Shown piece by piece: positions 1 through 10,867 of a DNA stretch of 24,594 bases. The notes beneath the pieces were generated by a model. That model was not told where the DNA came from and searched no databases. It saw nothing but the letters and a program-made list of their open reading frames with translations. This stretch comes from Chara braunii (lineage: Eukaryota; Streptophyta; Charophyceae; Charales; Characeae): the NCBI GenBank assembly GCA_003427395.1, contig BFEA01000027.1, positions 3,834,128-3,858,721 on the forward strand, in the 5' to 3' direction. Within the stretch, counting starts at the first letter, position 1. Each line of letters begins with the position of its first letter. Position numbers and translations under genes: made by a program.

Positions 1-37
1 CTCAAAATAAGTTTTTTTTTCTGAGTTTTTTTTTTTT

Positions 38-371
38 GAGTTCTCTATGATGTAACCTACACGCCTATAAATTTTTAAGCCATTCTGCGAAGCCAGCAAA
101 ACATTAAAAATTGTCAAAGATGGAGGTGTCAAAACGTGCTCGCCCACTCACTATTTTGTTTTTTTTCACTTTTAACTTTTTGTTTTCACTTTATTTCGGG
201 GTCTAAACAATTTTATTATTTTTTGAAAACTTTTTAATGAGTTATTGATTATGTAACATACATATCTGTAAATTTTCAGGGCATTTATCAATGTCAAAAA
301 ATAATTAAAAATCAGCAAAGATGGCGTTGTCGAAAAGGTGCTGGCACACTCAATCATTTTAATTCTCTTCT
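38..371. repeat. Two-copy degenerate tandem duplication, 201-bp period
   Basis: Two related blocks, about 38-170 and 239-371, share ATGTAAC (50 and 251), a TATAAATTTT/TGTAAATTTT segment and CAAAGATGG (115 and 316), always at an offset of 201 bp, then a CACTCA motif and a poly-T tract. The copies have diverged by substitutions and small indels, so the duplication is old. No protein is encoded. The window begins just before copy 1, so further copies could lie to the left. Confidence 0.6.
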
Positions 372-550
372 TTTTTTTTTCTTTTTTTTATCATAGTGTT
401 TATTTTCTGTATTTGATTTTTAATTCAAATTCGGTAAAAAAATTGGATATAGTGCCCAGGCAAATGCTGTTTACTTTATGTTTCTCCATAACATTCGTTT
501 TTTTTCGGAATTTTTTGAATGTTTTGTTTTTGTTTGTTTTTTCCACGTTT

Positions 551-659
551 GGCCCGAACGGCGGAACGCCTGCCAAAGGGGTCCCTTACGGTCGGGCGTT
601 CGGGTTCGGGCGTTCGGCCCGTCCCGAACGCCGGCAACCTTGTATATATATATATATAT
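551..659. repeat. GC-rich palindromic island followed by (TA)n microsatellite
   Basis: A roughly 90-bp GC-rich block sits inside AT-rich DNA. It holds the direct repeat GGGCGTTCGG (594-603 and 608-617) and its inverted partner CCCGAACGCC (623-632). GGCGTTCGGG at 595-604 pairs perfectly over 10 bp with 623-632, and the second copy (609-617) can pair over 9 bp with 624-632, so two alternative hairpins compete. It is followed by about eight TA units (643-659). Short open frames crossing it in several frames are a by-product of composition. Confidence 0.6.
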
Positions 660-660
660 G

Positions 661-1077
661 TAATATATTCTATTATAAAAGATAACAATATCACTTATTT
701 GATGCGAAAGGATATAAAATGAAGCATGTTAGACCTTGTAAATCCTCATATGCAAGCTTATGATAAAATTCTCGATTGAAGTCGGTGAACTTTTGCCTCT
801 CTTCTTATGAATGTTGTTCTTCAAGACGAATAATCATACCTTTTTACCATATTAAATGTATAGACTTCACGACTTCAGTTTACAAGTTGTATTACTTTTG
901 ATTTTGTTTTATATGTGTATGTTAGATTTATTTTTATATCTTTAAATTTAGGCATGAATATTATAGTGTGTTGAATCATGATATAATAAAAAAAATAAAA
1001 TAATAAAAATTCTAAGAGGGTATGTAATAAAGTACGAGTTATAGTAAGGCCCTACGTTGCCACTAATACTCACCCTT
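661..1077. other. AT-rich intergenic DNA, no gene seen
   Basis: No open frame of useful length and no recognisable RNA motif. It contains AT-rich simple stretches such as an A/T-only run near 985-1010. Confidence 0.5.
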
Positions 1078-1110
1078 GTACGAGTACTAGTCATACTCCT
1101 GTACTCGTAC
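1078..1110. repeat. Perfect 10-bp inverted repeat (hairpin)
   Basis: GTACGAGTAC (1078-1087) and its exact reverse complement GTACTCGTAC (1101-1110) are separated by 13 bases. A partial third copy, AGTACGAGTT, lies at 1031-1040. Function unknown. Confidence 0.6.
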
Positions 1111-2178
1111 GTTACTAGTAGGTTAGGGGTCCGTATAATTTTTTATTTTTATTTTTTAATCCGGTATTGTTTTTGAATAAGAATCTGTCGATGATTCTCA
1201 ACCAAATGTTGCTTGTTTTATGTTGTTGCAACACATATTTTGTTTTCGGATTTTTTTATGATTTGTTTTTTCTTTCGTAAGGAGGCGTATAAGACGTACA
1301 AGTTCTCGTATAGATATTACTTGTACATTTCTTACAGAATGATTTCGTACGTGTACGTTCGGTAATGCAGGTAAGGTCTCAATAAGCGAGCTAAGAAAAA
1401 AAAAACAACATAATATAACTGATGTCATAAACCAACAACTGCAAATATACAACCATTGTTTTTATAATTGTTAAAATATGCATTAAACCACCACTACCTT
1501 TCAGAGGCAAATGCAAAGTTCATTTTATAGCTTTCTCCTGAAAACACGAGGCTCGGGATAGGGTTGGAGGTCAACAAAATAANAATGTANAAAAAAAAAA
1601 AAAAAAAAAAAACCAAAGAGTTGGACGTCGGGGAAAACCCTCACGAGGGTGATATGTAACACCAGTGCTGAGAAAAGGTCAACAGAGACCCTAATTTTCA
1701 GACTACTTGCCATGCCATTTATATGAAAACCAAAGGGTCATTCGAATCAAACTTGCCACCAATTCGTAGAGTGGAGATCATACTAATTAACTGCAAAAAC
1801 AAATTCAAAAATAAAAAATAAAAAACGTATAAAACAGCAAGGCAAAAATGCATTTTTATAAAATTTCGCCAACATTTCAATTTCAGAAATCTTGAGAAAT
1901 TTCAGAAATCTTAACAAAACAAGTTCCAATTCTCCAAATGACACAAATTTGGCACACACCAACGTTGAACCAAAACAAAAACAAGCAAAATTTTTATTTT
2001 TTTTAAAACATAAAATTTGTCCCCGAAAGCCTAATTTCAGTTTTGGACTCGTTACCCAGGGCCTGAAAATGGGGGTCCCCGTTAACCATTTGTGCCAACA
2101 CCTTGAGGAATGTATTTAATCACTCAGTGTGGTTATAGTTTGCTTTGTTTTTCGTTTTTCATTTCATGTAATTATAGT
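1111..2178. other. AT-rich intergenic DNA with poly-A tract, no gene seen
   Basis: Only short open frames without recognisable domains. A poly-A run with ambiguous bases lies at about 1583-1612; it could be a simple repeat or the tail of an old retroposed copy, but no source gene is recognisable next to it. Confidence 0.45.
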
Positions 2179-2199
2179 GCCCTGCCAACTAGGCAGGGC
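2179..2199. repeat. Perfect 8-bp GC hairpin
   Basis: GCCCTGCC (2179-2186), loop AACTA, GGCAGGGC (2192-2199). It is strong and GC-rich in an AT-rich setting. No oligo-T follows directly, so it does not look like an intrinsic terminator. Role unknown. Confidence 0.6.
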
Positions 2200-5100
2200 G
2201 TATGTTACGAGTGATTCGTAATTGTCTGAATTTTATAGCATTCTGTATCCGCCTTCAATCACAGCAAAAGGGGATTCTGTTTTTTTTTTCTTTTTTTTTT
2301 TCGTTGTTTGTCTACTACACGTCCTCAGTAAGGGTACAGTCACACGAACACTTCATAAATGTATCTGGTGATTATTGTGGCGTTGGGGATTTTTTTTTTT
2401 TTTCTCTTTGTCCTTTCTCGGATGAAACTGCCCCTGCTCGGCAAAACTCGGTGCGCAGTGAAAATTAGGCTCGACAAAAACAAGATCGAAGGTAGTGGTG
2501 GTTTAGATAATTAATTATATTTGACATGCCCATTAAAATTCAAATGATATAAAAAATATCAATATAGAATATATAGTAATTAATAAAAACTGATTCATAC
2601 AAAGTTCAAAATGATACGCAATTTTATCTTCCTATAAGGCACATTAAATAAAATATAATGGTCGGGTACTAATGTACCTTGTTAATAATGTTTTTTTTTT
2701 TTTAATACTTTATTAATTGAAATTACATGTATTGCCTACATAATTTGACTCAATGGTACAACCACTAATTGTCAACAAACAGACCTAAGTGACGGATGAC
2801 TATGGATTCCGATCAGTTAAATTATAACTTTAAATCACCTAGTGACAAACAATGTGATGATAATACCTTAAGACGACCATTCTTAAATGAAAGACTAACT
2901 GTCTGACTTAAGGGATGTGCAATGCAGTCCATATGCATGAAAGAAAGTCAAACATGTATAAATACATGCTTTGCACCCCTCAAAATTAACACATTAGAGT
3001 TTTCGATTTGAGATAGTAAAATATTCCAAACTTCAAAAAAATTACAATATGGTAGGGACATGTTTAAAAGTGGGTCTATTTTTCATACTTGTTATTTGTT
3101 TTTTAGGTATTAATTATACTGAATAAACATGTTGGTCTCGTAACTCCAAATATGTTTCTCTAAGAGCATTATGATCTACTACTCAATTTTTAAACATAAA
3201 ATCATAACGTGCCTCTTTAAAGTTTAGGCCCCTTTCATCCTCAACCCCTTTAAACATTGTTTATATTCCATGTACCCTCTAAAATGATTGAACTTAACAG
3301 TATGGCTACATTTGGATACATCTTAATGACAAAAAACATGCCCATAATGAGTTTCTTCTTCACCTTTTTTTTTAGGACGGCCAAGTGACTCGAGCAAATG
3401 CATCAAAGTTTGGTGATCTATTCTTTGTAGTAATTCCTATGTTGAAGTCGATTGTGCCAAATATTATTTACTATCATATTGTAAACATTCATAAATTCTT
3501 ACGAAGGATAATTATGACTGCTTCATGATACTGAATGTGAAAAAAAACACAAATAACATATTTGGAGAACAACCTTGTGTTTCATACAAACCATTATGCA
3601 ATCAAAAGCAAGAGAACCCCCAAGTATTCTACTTATGACACATCTCTTATGCAATAAAAAAACAGTTAAAAAAATATTTTGCTGAATGGGAAGATAATCA
3701 GATGGATGCATTACAACCAACTGGGATTGGTCAGAATAACAGGAGACGAGAGCATAAGCATATGAGAACATAAAAAAAAAAAAAAAAAAAGATTGAGAAT
3801 GCTCAAAAGAGCATAAGTTGTTTTTTGAGTTAGGTGTATCCAAGTAAAACTTTAATTAAAAGAAAAAACATAAAAAATGCTAAAAAGAGCAGGAAAATAA
3901 ATTATCTACAGTAAGCAAACCCTAACTGACCAATAAGTTAAAAAAGCAGGGCCCACTCTGATAAGTCAATGACAAGTTAGCCAACCTAGCAATAAGTCAA
4001 ACTACCAAGGTCTAGTCCACATCCTAAGGTTGGGATATAGGTTCAATAAATCTCAAGTAAACAAGCATCAACAAATGGCCATATTAATACAACAATCATG
4101 CTTGAACCGATCCCGCGAGGCACCATATCGATGTATGAATCATGTGGAAAGCAAGAAGTCCTTCATTAATCTCTTCATACAGTGGAGGGTCATTACAAAT
4201 CAAATCAAGCTGGAAAATATGAAGCCACAAGGTGAAGCAATGAGGGAAAAGAAGGTACTTGCTGCATTTGTCACCTATCTAATCTACGTTCTTGTGTTGT
4301 TCGAGTTTGAAGACTGCCATAAGGTAATACAACTCATTTCGTCCTATGGTAAAAAATGGGTAAGGTAGTAAATAAAAACTGTTGAGATTCCGAAAGTCTT
4401 CGAATGGAATTAGTAGGAAGAGCAAAGAGATTCAAGCCATCACTAAAGAATTTGTTCAGGGCAAGTTGCCGAATGAGATATATATAAGCAAGAAAGGGGT
4501 AGTTTATTGCCTGATCAGTTCCAACTATCAAAACTCTACTAGTCAAGGAGCCTACCTGTTTGGAACACATGGTCATTGAAGGATAGTTCTGGTATTTTTG
4601 TACCTTCTTCACGACTTCATGCTCAACTAATTGAGAAAGCAAGATTCAACCAACTTCCTAATTTTTAGCTTCAATTTTTTTTGAAGCTCATCAAGAGATG
4701 CTGTAAAAGAAACAAACAAGTCCCATGCACACGAGAGTTTTATTAAACCACCAGTACGTTTCCATGATACTAAAACAAATATGCAGCTTGTATACCGACG
4801 CAACTTTCAGGGCTTGGCCTCCAGAGAAAAATGGTTGGCAGCGCCAGCCAAAAGGAGGGTCACACCGCTTCGTTTTTTTTTTGTGTGTGGTGCATTTTCA
4901 ACCCAAGAGAAAAGTGCCTCGGTAATACTGGTGCTTTAAATCACCATTGCTCTGGACGAAATCCATAGAGTGCAACACTATATACACTTGCAGCTGGAAG
5001 GGTTGGCCTACTGGCTGGCGACGACAATGCACAAAATTGAAGTGTGTTGACTTCGACATTCCCTTTCGCATCTACAATACTGGTCAAAAAGTTAAGAGAA

Positions 5101-5234
5101 AAACTAGGAATGTCGACTGAATAATAGTGAATATTAAATTATTAATCTGTCGAGTAAGTTGGCCATGGGAAAAATGGCCTATTGATTGCTTGGGTCACGG
5201 TGGCAGCAGTGCGTGGAGTGTTGAGTGAGCCCTG
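2200..5234. other. AT-rich intergenic DNA with poly-T/poly-A tracts; no supported gene
   Basis: The stretch has many homopolymer tracts (near 2280-2302, 2391-2403, 2691-2703 and 3773-3791). The longest open frames (112 codons at 4030-4368 on +, 102 codons at 4334-4642 on -, 106 codons at 3523-3843 on -) overlap, have no domain I recognise and show no splice-site context linking them. One could be an exon fragment, but nothing in the sequence supports it. Confidence 0.45.
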
Positions 5235-5253
5235 TTTTTTTTTTTTTTTTTTT
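5235..5253 (+). repeat. Poly-T tract (19 T) upstream of 5' LTR
   Basis: An uninterrupted run of 19 T ends 13 bp before the LTR start at 5267. It belongs to the flanking host DNA. Confidence 0.8.
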
Positions 5254-5266
5254 GGCAAATTCTTTG

Positions 5267-6268
5267 TGCGAGGATCCGGGTCCCCGACAGGCCTAAGGGG
5301 CCCCTGTTGCATCTGCGCCCGCCCTAAGTGAAGGCGGGCCTAACTAATCACGAGAGGCCCTCAACTGTCAATTTTGTATTTGGGGTCCAGACAATTGTGG
5401 CGCGCCAGTTGGTTAAAGGGAAATACAGGCCGAGCAACAAAGACATTCCACGACCTTCTGAGCCTTTCCAAGAATGCAGGCCCTGGGCGAGAATCGCAAC
5501 CTCATACACTGACAGTTGGGAGACCCAACCAAAAGAGGTCCAGTAGCTGCAACACGAGCGCATCATTCTGGGGCCTACCGGAAGCTTCTGGGCCCAGGCC
5601 CAGTCTAGCCAGGCTGTGAATGCAGGCAGGCTCTTTCCATATAGGAAAAAGCTCACCACCGACAACCTCATTCAGGCACTCGCATGCTAGCGGCAACGCT
5701 GCTGGAGCGGACGCTCGTGGGCTGCTGTTGCTGAGAGGCGAGGCGCTAGCGCGTGCAGTCGTGCACGGAGCAAGGCGCTGCTAAGGGCAACGCTATAGCC
5801 CAACCTCCATAGCTGGTTGGGCTTGGACTACAATGGGGCGCAGGGGTGGTCTTCGTGTACAGAGGGAAGGCGTGGGGGTAAGACACGGGAGAGAGCAGGG
5901 AAATGATGATGGTGATAAGAGGGCACATACCTGGTATTGGTGATGGTCTGCATGGGCGACATCTTCAAGTACTTTGTAGGCTGCTTACGTCAACAGTTGC
6001 ATTGTCAATTAGTAGGCAGACTGTAGCTATGTAGGGAGTAGGCTGGGCATTGAGCGCCAAGTAGGGAGATAGGTCCTGGACTCCTGGACACTCATGTTGG
6101 TGGTGGCGAGAGCAAGCTCTCATTGGCATTGGTTTTCAGTGTTACGAATTTTCATTGGTGTTATATTGGTGCATTTCTGCTTTCTGGACACGGTGATACT
6201 ATCTGGCCTTCAATATGATTGTGCAATCTGGTTATTGTCATCTCGCTACTGCTCATTTTCCTTATAAT
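5267..6268 (+). repeat. 5' LTR of chromovirus element
   Basis: It starts with TG directly after flanking CTTTG and ends just before the primer site at 6270, giving about 1.0 kb. Positions 5267-6022 align with 14380-15137 at roughly nine identities in ten by eye, with many differences being C/T or G/A transitions. Near the left end are the palindrome AGGGGCCCCT (5296-5305) and the inverted repeat GCCCGCC/GGCGGGC (5317-5323, 5333-5339). The exact right edge is uncertain: the usual CA terminus is not seen next to the primer site. Confidence 0.88.
5634..5648 (+). promoter_or_regulatory. Conserved palindrome TTTCCATATAGGAAA in LTR, candidate core promoter
   Basis: TTTCC-ATATA-GGAAA is a perfect dyad around a TATA-like centre, and it is identical in the 3' LTR (14746-14760) although the surrounding bases differ. 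It resembles a CArG-type box one A/T short, and could also serve as the TATA element for retroelement transcription. The assignment is an inference. Confidence 0.35.
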
Positions 6269-6269
6269 T

Positions 6270-6281
6270 TGGTATCAGAGC
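6270..6281 (+). promoter_or_regulatory. Primer binding site for initiator tRNA-Met
   Basis: TGGTATCAGAGC is complementary to the 3' end of plant initiator tRNA-Met, the most common primer of plant Ty3/gypsy and Ty1/copia elements. Further partial complementarity follows (GGTTCGA). Its location fixes the right end of the 5' LTR and the element's + orientation. Confidence 0.9.
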
Positions 6282-7512
6282 TGGTTCGAACTGCGCTTCA
6301 TTGATTCTTTGCAATAGTTGTTTGGTGCTTCGCATGAAGTGTGGGGCAGTGATAAGGCATGGGCGTTGAATGTAAGGCGGCCCAGGGTCGTGTGGGCGCG
6401 CCAGAAAGCTATGTGGTGACATTAGGGGTGTACGCTGAATGATGAGAGCTCGCTGATGTGACATTTAAGCCGAGGTGGAACTACATTCTGCTGTTGGTTG
6501 TGCCGAGGCAAAGACCGGTCTTCATAAATACACATCAGGTCGGTGAGAAATCTGTGGTTGGGGGCAGCATTATGAGGTACGTTGCTCTCTTCCTTATCTA
6601 CCCTTTCCATTACTTCTTACCGTGAGGAAGTGAGTTTTGTCTTGAGAGTCCTCTCAATGTAAGGTGTCGCGAACGCTCAACCTTGAGACTCGACATTCTT
6701 CCTGGGCGGCAAGCTGGTGGGAGACGGACGATGCCTTTGAAGGGCCCTGGACGAAGCACTCGGGTCACGGTCACCATGCCAACCTGCTGGGACTAGTACG
6801 CGCATGCTTGGCCGCAAGTCCTTGGTTCTGCTGCTGCGCAATAGAGGTCATGCATGGCATGCCAGTCCTTTGGACAAACGCTTACCAGACCGTCTTTAAA
6901 TATTTCTGGCGGGGACTCGGTGTTGACTCTGGCTGTGATCGTCGTCCTGTTTGCGACGTTAAATAATTCCTGAGGACCTTGGGGGTTGTCCTTAAACTGC
7001 CTCTTGATCAGCCAGATTAAACCGGGTGTAAGGCTCGTCGCATGCGAGGATAAATAAGGTGCAGGGGCTTGCAGGTTCGGCATAGACTTGGGGCATAGGG
7101 GTGGGACGGATTGCACACCTTCAGACACGCCGCTCAACCAGATGCTCAGGGCTTTGACACAAAGTGACAACTCAAGAAGGATACAGGGAGACAGGGAGGA
7201 TTCCGGTAACTGTTCGTTGTGACAACAATTAGATAGATTCCCATCTAGCATGCATCTCTGCAGGGAATATTATTTTTATTTTTGATTATTTACTTGCTAC
7301 AGAATTGACTAACAACTGACAGACAACTGCAGATAGAATAACACATTCTTTGCTGCATGCAAACTGTTTCAGAGTGATCTTAAATTAGATTTAGTATTCC
7401 TTGTAGGATCTGACACTTATTATTGGTTACCGCTTGACTATTTTCTTCAGGCTGACCGAGACACACTGATTATTCTTATTTAGTTGGGTGTCAGGCTAAG
7501 GTAGGATTCAGT
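6282..7512 (+). other. Untranslated leader of chromovirus element
   Basis: About 1.2 kb separates the primer site from the first gag-like reading frame. Open frames at 6664-6966 (+) and 6793-7251 (-) overlap each other and match no Gag or Pol motif I recognise, so I treat the stretch as a non-coding leader, perhaps carrying packaging signals. A decayed extra reading frame cannot be excluded. Confidence 0.5.
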
Positions 7513-9442
7513 GTGGATTCTAGTTTAGATCACACTCCACTGTGGCTCATGAGTGAAGTTGTTAGTAGTGATGAGGAGGAGTTAGTGGAAGACATTAGGG
7601 TTACTCGCAGAACTGCTCTCAGTCGACCTTTGACCTTCCTAGAGTTAGGTCCAGGAGAGGAAAGGCGGCTGCGGTGGGAAGCTAGGGAGAGGGCGACGAG
7701 TCAGTCAGAGCTAGCGCCAGGGCTAGGAGCATAGCTAGCACAGGTGTGACCATGGCTACCTCCTCTACCATGTCACAAGCCTCTTCACAGGCCACTTCAT
7801 CAGGAGTCGGTCAGAGTACTCAAGGCTCCATAAGTCAGACTATTGGCGTGCAAGTCAGCCAGCAGCCCCCGCTCACTCCGGAGGATTATGAGATCCTCCA
7901 AACGGAAGCTCTTCATGATGAGTTGCAGCGGCAACTGAGAGAAGTAGAAAAGAGAAGAGAAAGGGCTAGATTGAGAAAAGTCAGATTAGGTACTAGGTTT
8001 CAGGAGCTAAAAGGACTAGAAGAACTAGATGATGCTACGTTAAATCCTGTTGATCGATCGCTGCGCAATTCGCTACTTTGTGTGACAGAAACGCAGGTAG
8101 TTCAACATAAATTGTTGGCTGAACTAGTGGCAGACCATAAACGAATTCTGGCTGCACTTCAGGGACCTCGCCCAGTCATGAGGCAACCCCAATTCTCTGT
8201 AGTTCCCCCTTCGGTTGCAGGTCCTTCAGTGACGTCGTTGCCGATAGGGCGAACCTTCTCACCTATGTATGGCATGACTCTCTCAGGCGGACAACCAGTA
8301 GTTAGTGGTCCGGTCCTTAGAGCTTCTATTGTACCATCCATGGTGGTGATAACTACAATGCCATTGTCAGGGCAATCCCAGGTTAGCATGCAGCAACCGG
8401 TGTAAGCGGCCATGCAGTCACTGCAATAATCACCTGGTAAAATCCAACCGATGCAGTGGATGCCCAAGATTCCTTTGCTGAGTCCTAAGCCCTTCTCTGG
8501 CGATAGGAAGAAGGACGAGGACCTGGACACCTGGGTGAGGAATGTGCCCATTTATGTGAGGCACAAACTCACAAGGCCAGAGCAGGAGGTTATAGTTGCT
8601 GCTTCCTTTTTAGAGGGATCAGCAACACATTGGTTAAATGGGTTAGTGCAGCAATAGGGCTATGGTCAAAATGTTGATACCTGGGTGCATGCCCAGACAT
8701 TGGAAGACTTCGTACAGACTGTGTACGAAAGGTGGCATGCCCTCAAGGGGCTCAGAAGGCCACCGACGCGATTAACAATCTTTGTGCCAGAAGGTACAAG
8801 AATGTATGCGAGGTCACAAACACTGTAGAACGCCTGATCGTAGTACGTGGTGTGCGTTTTGACCCTCAGGTACTCCTCACAGACTATCTGAGATGTCTGC
8901 CCTCATAAGTTAGGACAAAACTGGTGGACGAGGCCTACATAGACCAACATAGCTTCGCTACTTTCAACAGGAAGGCCTTAGACATAGAGGCTAAGCTGGG
9001 ATCCGCGCATCAGGGCCAAGGAGATGGTAGGAAGAAGAGACTTCCCCAAGACTGGAAGAAGAAGGGTCAACTAATGTTCGTCGACCATGATGGTCAGACG
9101 ACTGAAATTGATGACTTCTCAAACCTTGGGGAGGAGACAGAGCATGATGGGGCCAATGAGACTTCGGATGGGGGAATTGTGGCGCCTATCAAAGAAAAGG
9201 CTAGGGGGACTGGGAAGAAGAAGGTAGTCCGATCTACGGGTCAGGGCGACCAAGGAACACCCGCATGGGTAAAACTTGGTTTAGATTACGAGGTTTGGAG
9301 GGACCGAGTTGCCAGGGGCACATGCATGAACTGTGGCAAGAAGGTCACGATGGGGGTAGCCACCCCAACGGTAGTGGGCTTATCCTCGACTCCTGACAGT
9401 GCTTCTGTGAGCACTTCGCAGGGAAACATCTCGGGCCAGTAG
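7513..9442 (+). pseudogene. gag: gag (capsid/nucleocapsid) of chromovirus element, broken
   Basis: Gag forms the particle in which the element is reverse transcribed. The open pieces are 7513-7734, 7746-8405, 8451-8657 (same frame as the previous, past stops) and 8924-9442 (another frame). The second piece has a Ser/Thr/Gln-rich start and then a charged heptad-like stretch (about residues 45-90) that looks like a coiled coil. The 8451 piece holds the retrotransposon-gag core: FSGDRKK, LDTWVR, then FLEGSATHWLNGL, and past a stop LEDFVQTVYERWH. A frameshift near 8740 moves the rest of the domain to the frame of the 8924 piece. That piece ends in a zinc-knuckle start, CMNCGKK, whose His and last Cys are lost in frame, so the nucleocapsid is damaged too. 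At least four stops and two frame changes are present. Confidence 0.85.
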
Positions 9443-9639
9443 GAATGTCAGTCGCTCTTACTCGTGCTGAAGTGGTAACATTGCCTTCCCCACTTCATGC
9501 GTTGGCCAAGGCTAGTGAGCCGAACCTCGCCCCGCAGACACATTCAGACCCACCGACGCTCTGTTCGAGAGATGTGTCTGAGTCCTTAGAATAGTTACGG
9601 TCTGAGTGGTCAGGGAAGGACCCCAGAGACTTTTGGGCG

Positions 9640-10867
9640 ATGATCAGTGGAGGTCCAAAGGGTGAACATTTCGTGGTAGAGGTTGATGTAGGTGGTAGCA
9701 AAGTGGATGCCTTCACAAACATAGGCTCTACACAAAATTTCATCAGTCGTGCTTGTGTGGATAGATTGCGCTTAGGGGACCAAGTGTAGCGGTTTAGCAG
9801 AACTGTAACTTTTACGCTAGCCAACAAGCACCAAATGGTAGTTAAGGACTATGTCAAGGACATAGTCTGTTCCTTCTCTTATGGAGGAGGGGAAGTGAGA
9901 CACAAAATCTCATTCCTCGTTAGCGACGGACTGCCCTTTGATATGTTACTAGGCATGTACTACCTCGAGGTTGCTCAACCTCAATTTGATTGGGATAGAA
10001 AGGTGTTGATCCACAAGCTGCCCAACGGTAGAACCGTTAGATTGCAAAAGCTTAGAGCTAGTAGTCTAGCGGAAAACTACCGGTGCATGTGTGCATCCTC
10101 TTTCTATAATTATTATAAGCAGAACCGCGAGGAGGGCATCTATCTAGTCTTTGTCTTTGAGAAAGGGGAGACTGTTAAAACACCCCCAGAGATAGAATCA
10201 GTCATCGCACAATTTGAAAAGCCCACAGGCGTGGTGGAAAGGGAGGTGGTCCATGCGATAAAGGTTATCCCAGGTAGTAAGGTGCCTAGAGGACGAATCT
10301 ATAGGATGTCTCCTGCGGAGTTGGATGAGCTCCGCCGCCAGCTCAAAGAGCTCACAGAAAAGGGATGGATTCAGCCTAGTACCTCCCCTTACGGTGCGTC
10401 AGTCTTATTTGTCCCTAAGAAGGGGGGTACCTTAAGGATGTGCATTGACTATAGGGGCCTCAATGCCATCACAGTAAAGAACGCAGAGCCCCTACCCCGC
10501 ATCGACGACCTATTGGATAGAGTGCAAGGATGTCGGTACTTCACAAAGATAGATCCGAAGTCCGGATACCATCAAATTGCCATTAGACCTAAGGACCAAC
10601 ACAAAACCGCATTTCAGACCAAGAACGGTCTGTACGAGTTTGTGGTGATGCCCTTTGGCCTATGCAATGCACCTGGAACACTCCAACACGCAATGAACAA
10701 GATTTTTCATGAGTACTTAAACAAGTTTATCGCCGTGTACCTCGACGATATTCTTATCTTTAGTAGGACTGTAGAGGAGCACGTTGAGCACTTGAAAATA
10801 GTGCTAGGTCTCCTAAGACAACACCGATACAAGGTAAACTTGGAGAAATGCGAGCGACACAGAAAGT
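9640..10867 (+). pseudogene. pol: pol N-terminal part: aspartic protease and reverse transcriptase, broken
   Basis: Protease, about 9640-10030: the usual Asp-Thr/Ser-Gly active site reads Asn-Ile-Gly-Ser-Thr (Asn codon 9718-9720), so the catalytic Asp is missing, and a TAG stop lies at 9787-9789. The later hydrophobic-Leu-Gly-Met motif (MLLGM) is kept. Reverse transcriptase, about 10300-10867, is in the same frame: SPYGASVLFVPKK, RMCIDYRGLN, KIDPKSGYHQI (a Leu-to-Pro change in the usual D-L-K-S-G-Y), FVVMPFGLCNAP, and YLDDILIFS with the catalytic Asp pair. It ends just after the conserved KCE motif, where the LINE sequence begins. This module copies element RNA into DNA; here it is inactive through the stop, the protease lesion and the interruption. 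Confidence 0.9.

Noticed and set aside
338-722. Cluster of short open frames on both strands across the GC island
   Set aside because: They arise from the palindromic GC block flanked by stop-poor poly-T; the same bases are open in four frames.
1583-1612. Poly-A tail of a processed pseudogene
   Set aside because: No recognisable gene-derived sequence on either side and the tract contains Ns; simple repeat is the safer reading.
2179-2199. Intrinsic (bacterial-type) terminator
   Set aside because: No U-tract follows the stem and the window is clearly eukaryotic.
4030-4642. Overlapping 102-112-codon open frames on both strands
   Set aside because: No domain, splice context or codon bias that I can see; lengths are within chance for this composition.
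6270-6292. tRNA gene suggested by TATCAGAGC and GGTTCGA
   Set aside because: It is the complement of a tRNA 3' end placed right after an LTR, that is, a primer binding site; no cloverleaf forms.
6664-7251. Open frames in the chromovirus leader (100 and 152 codons)
   Set aside because: They lie on opposite strands, overlap, and match no retroelement protein I know; treated as leader.
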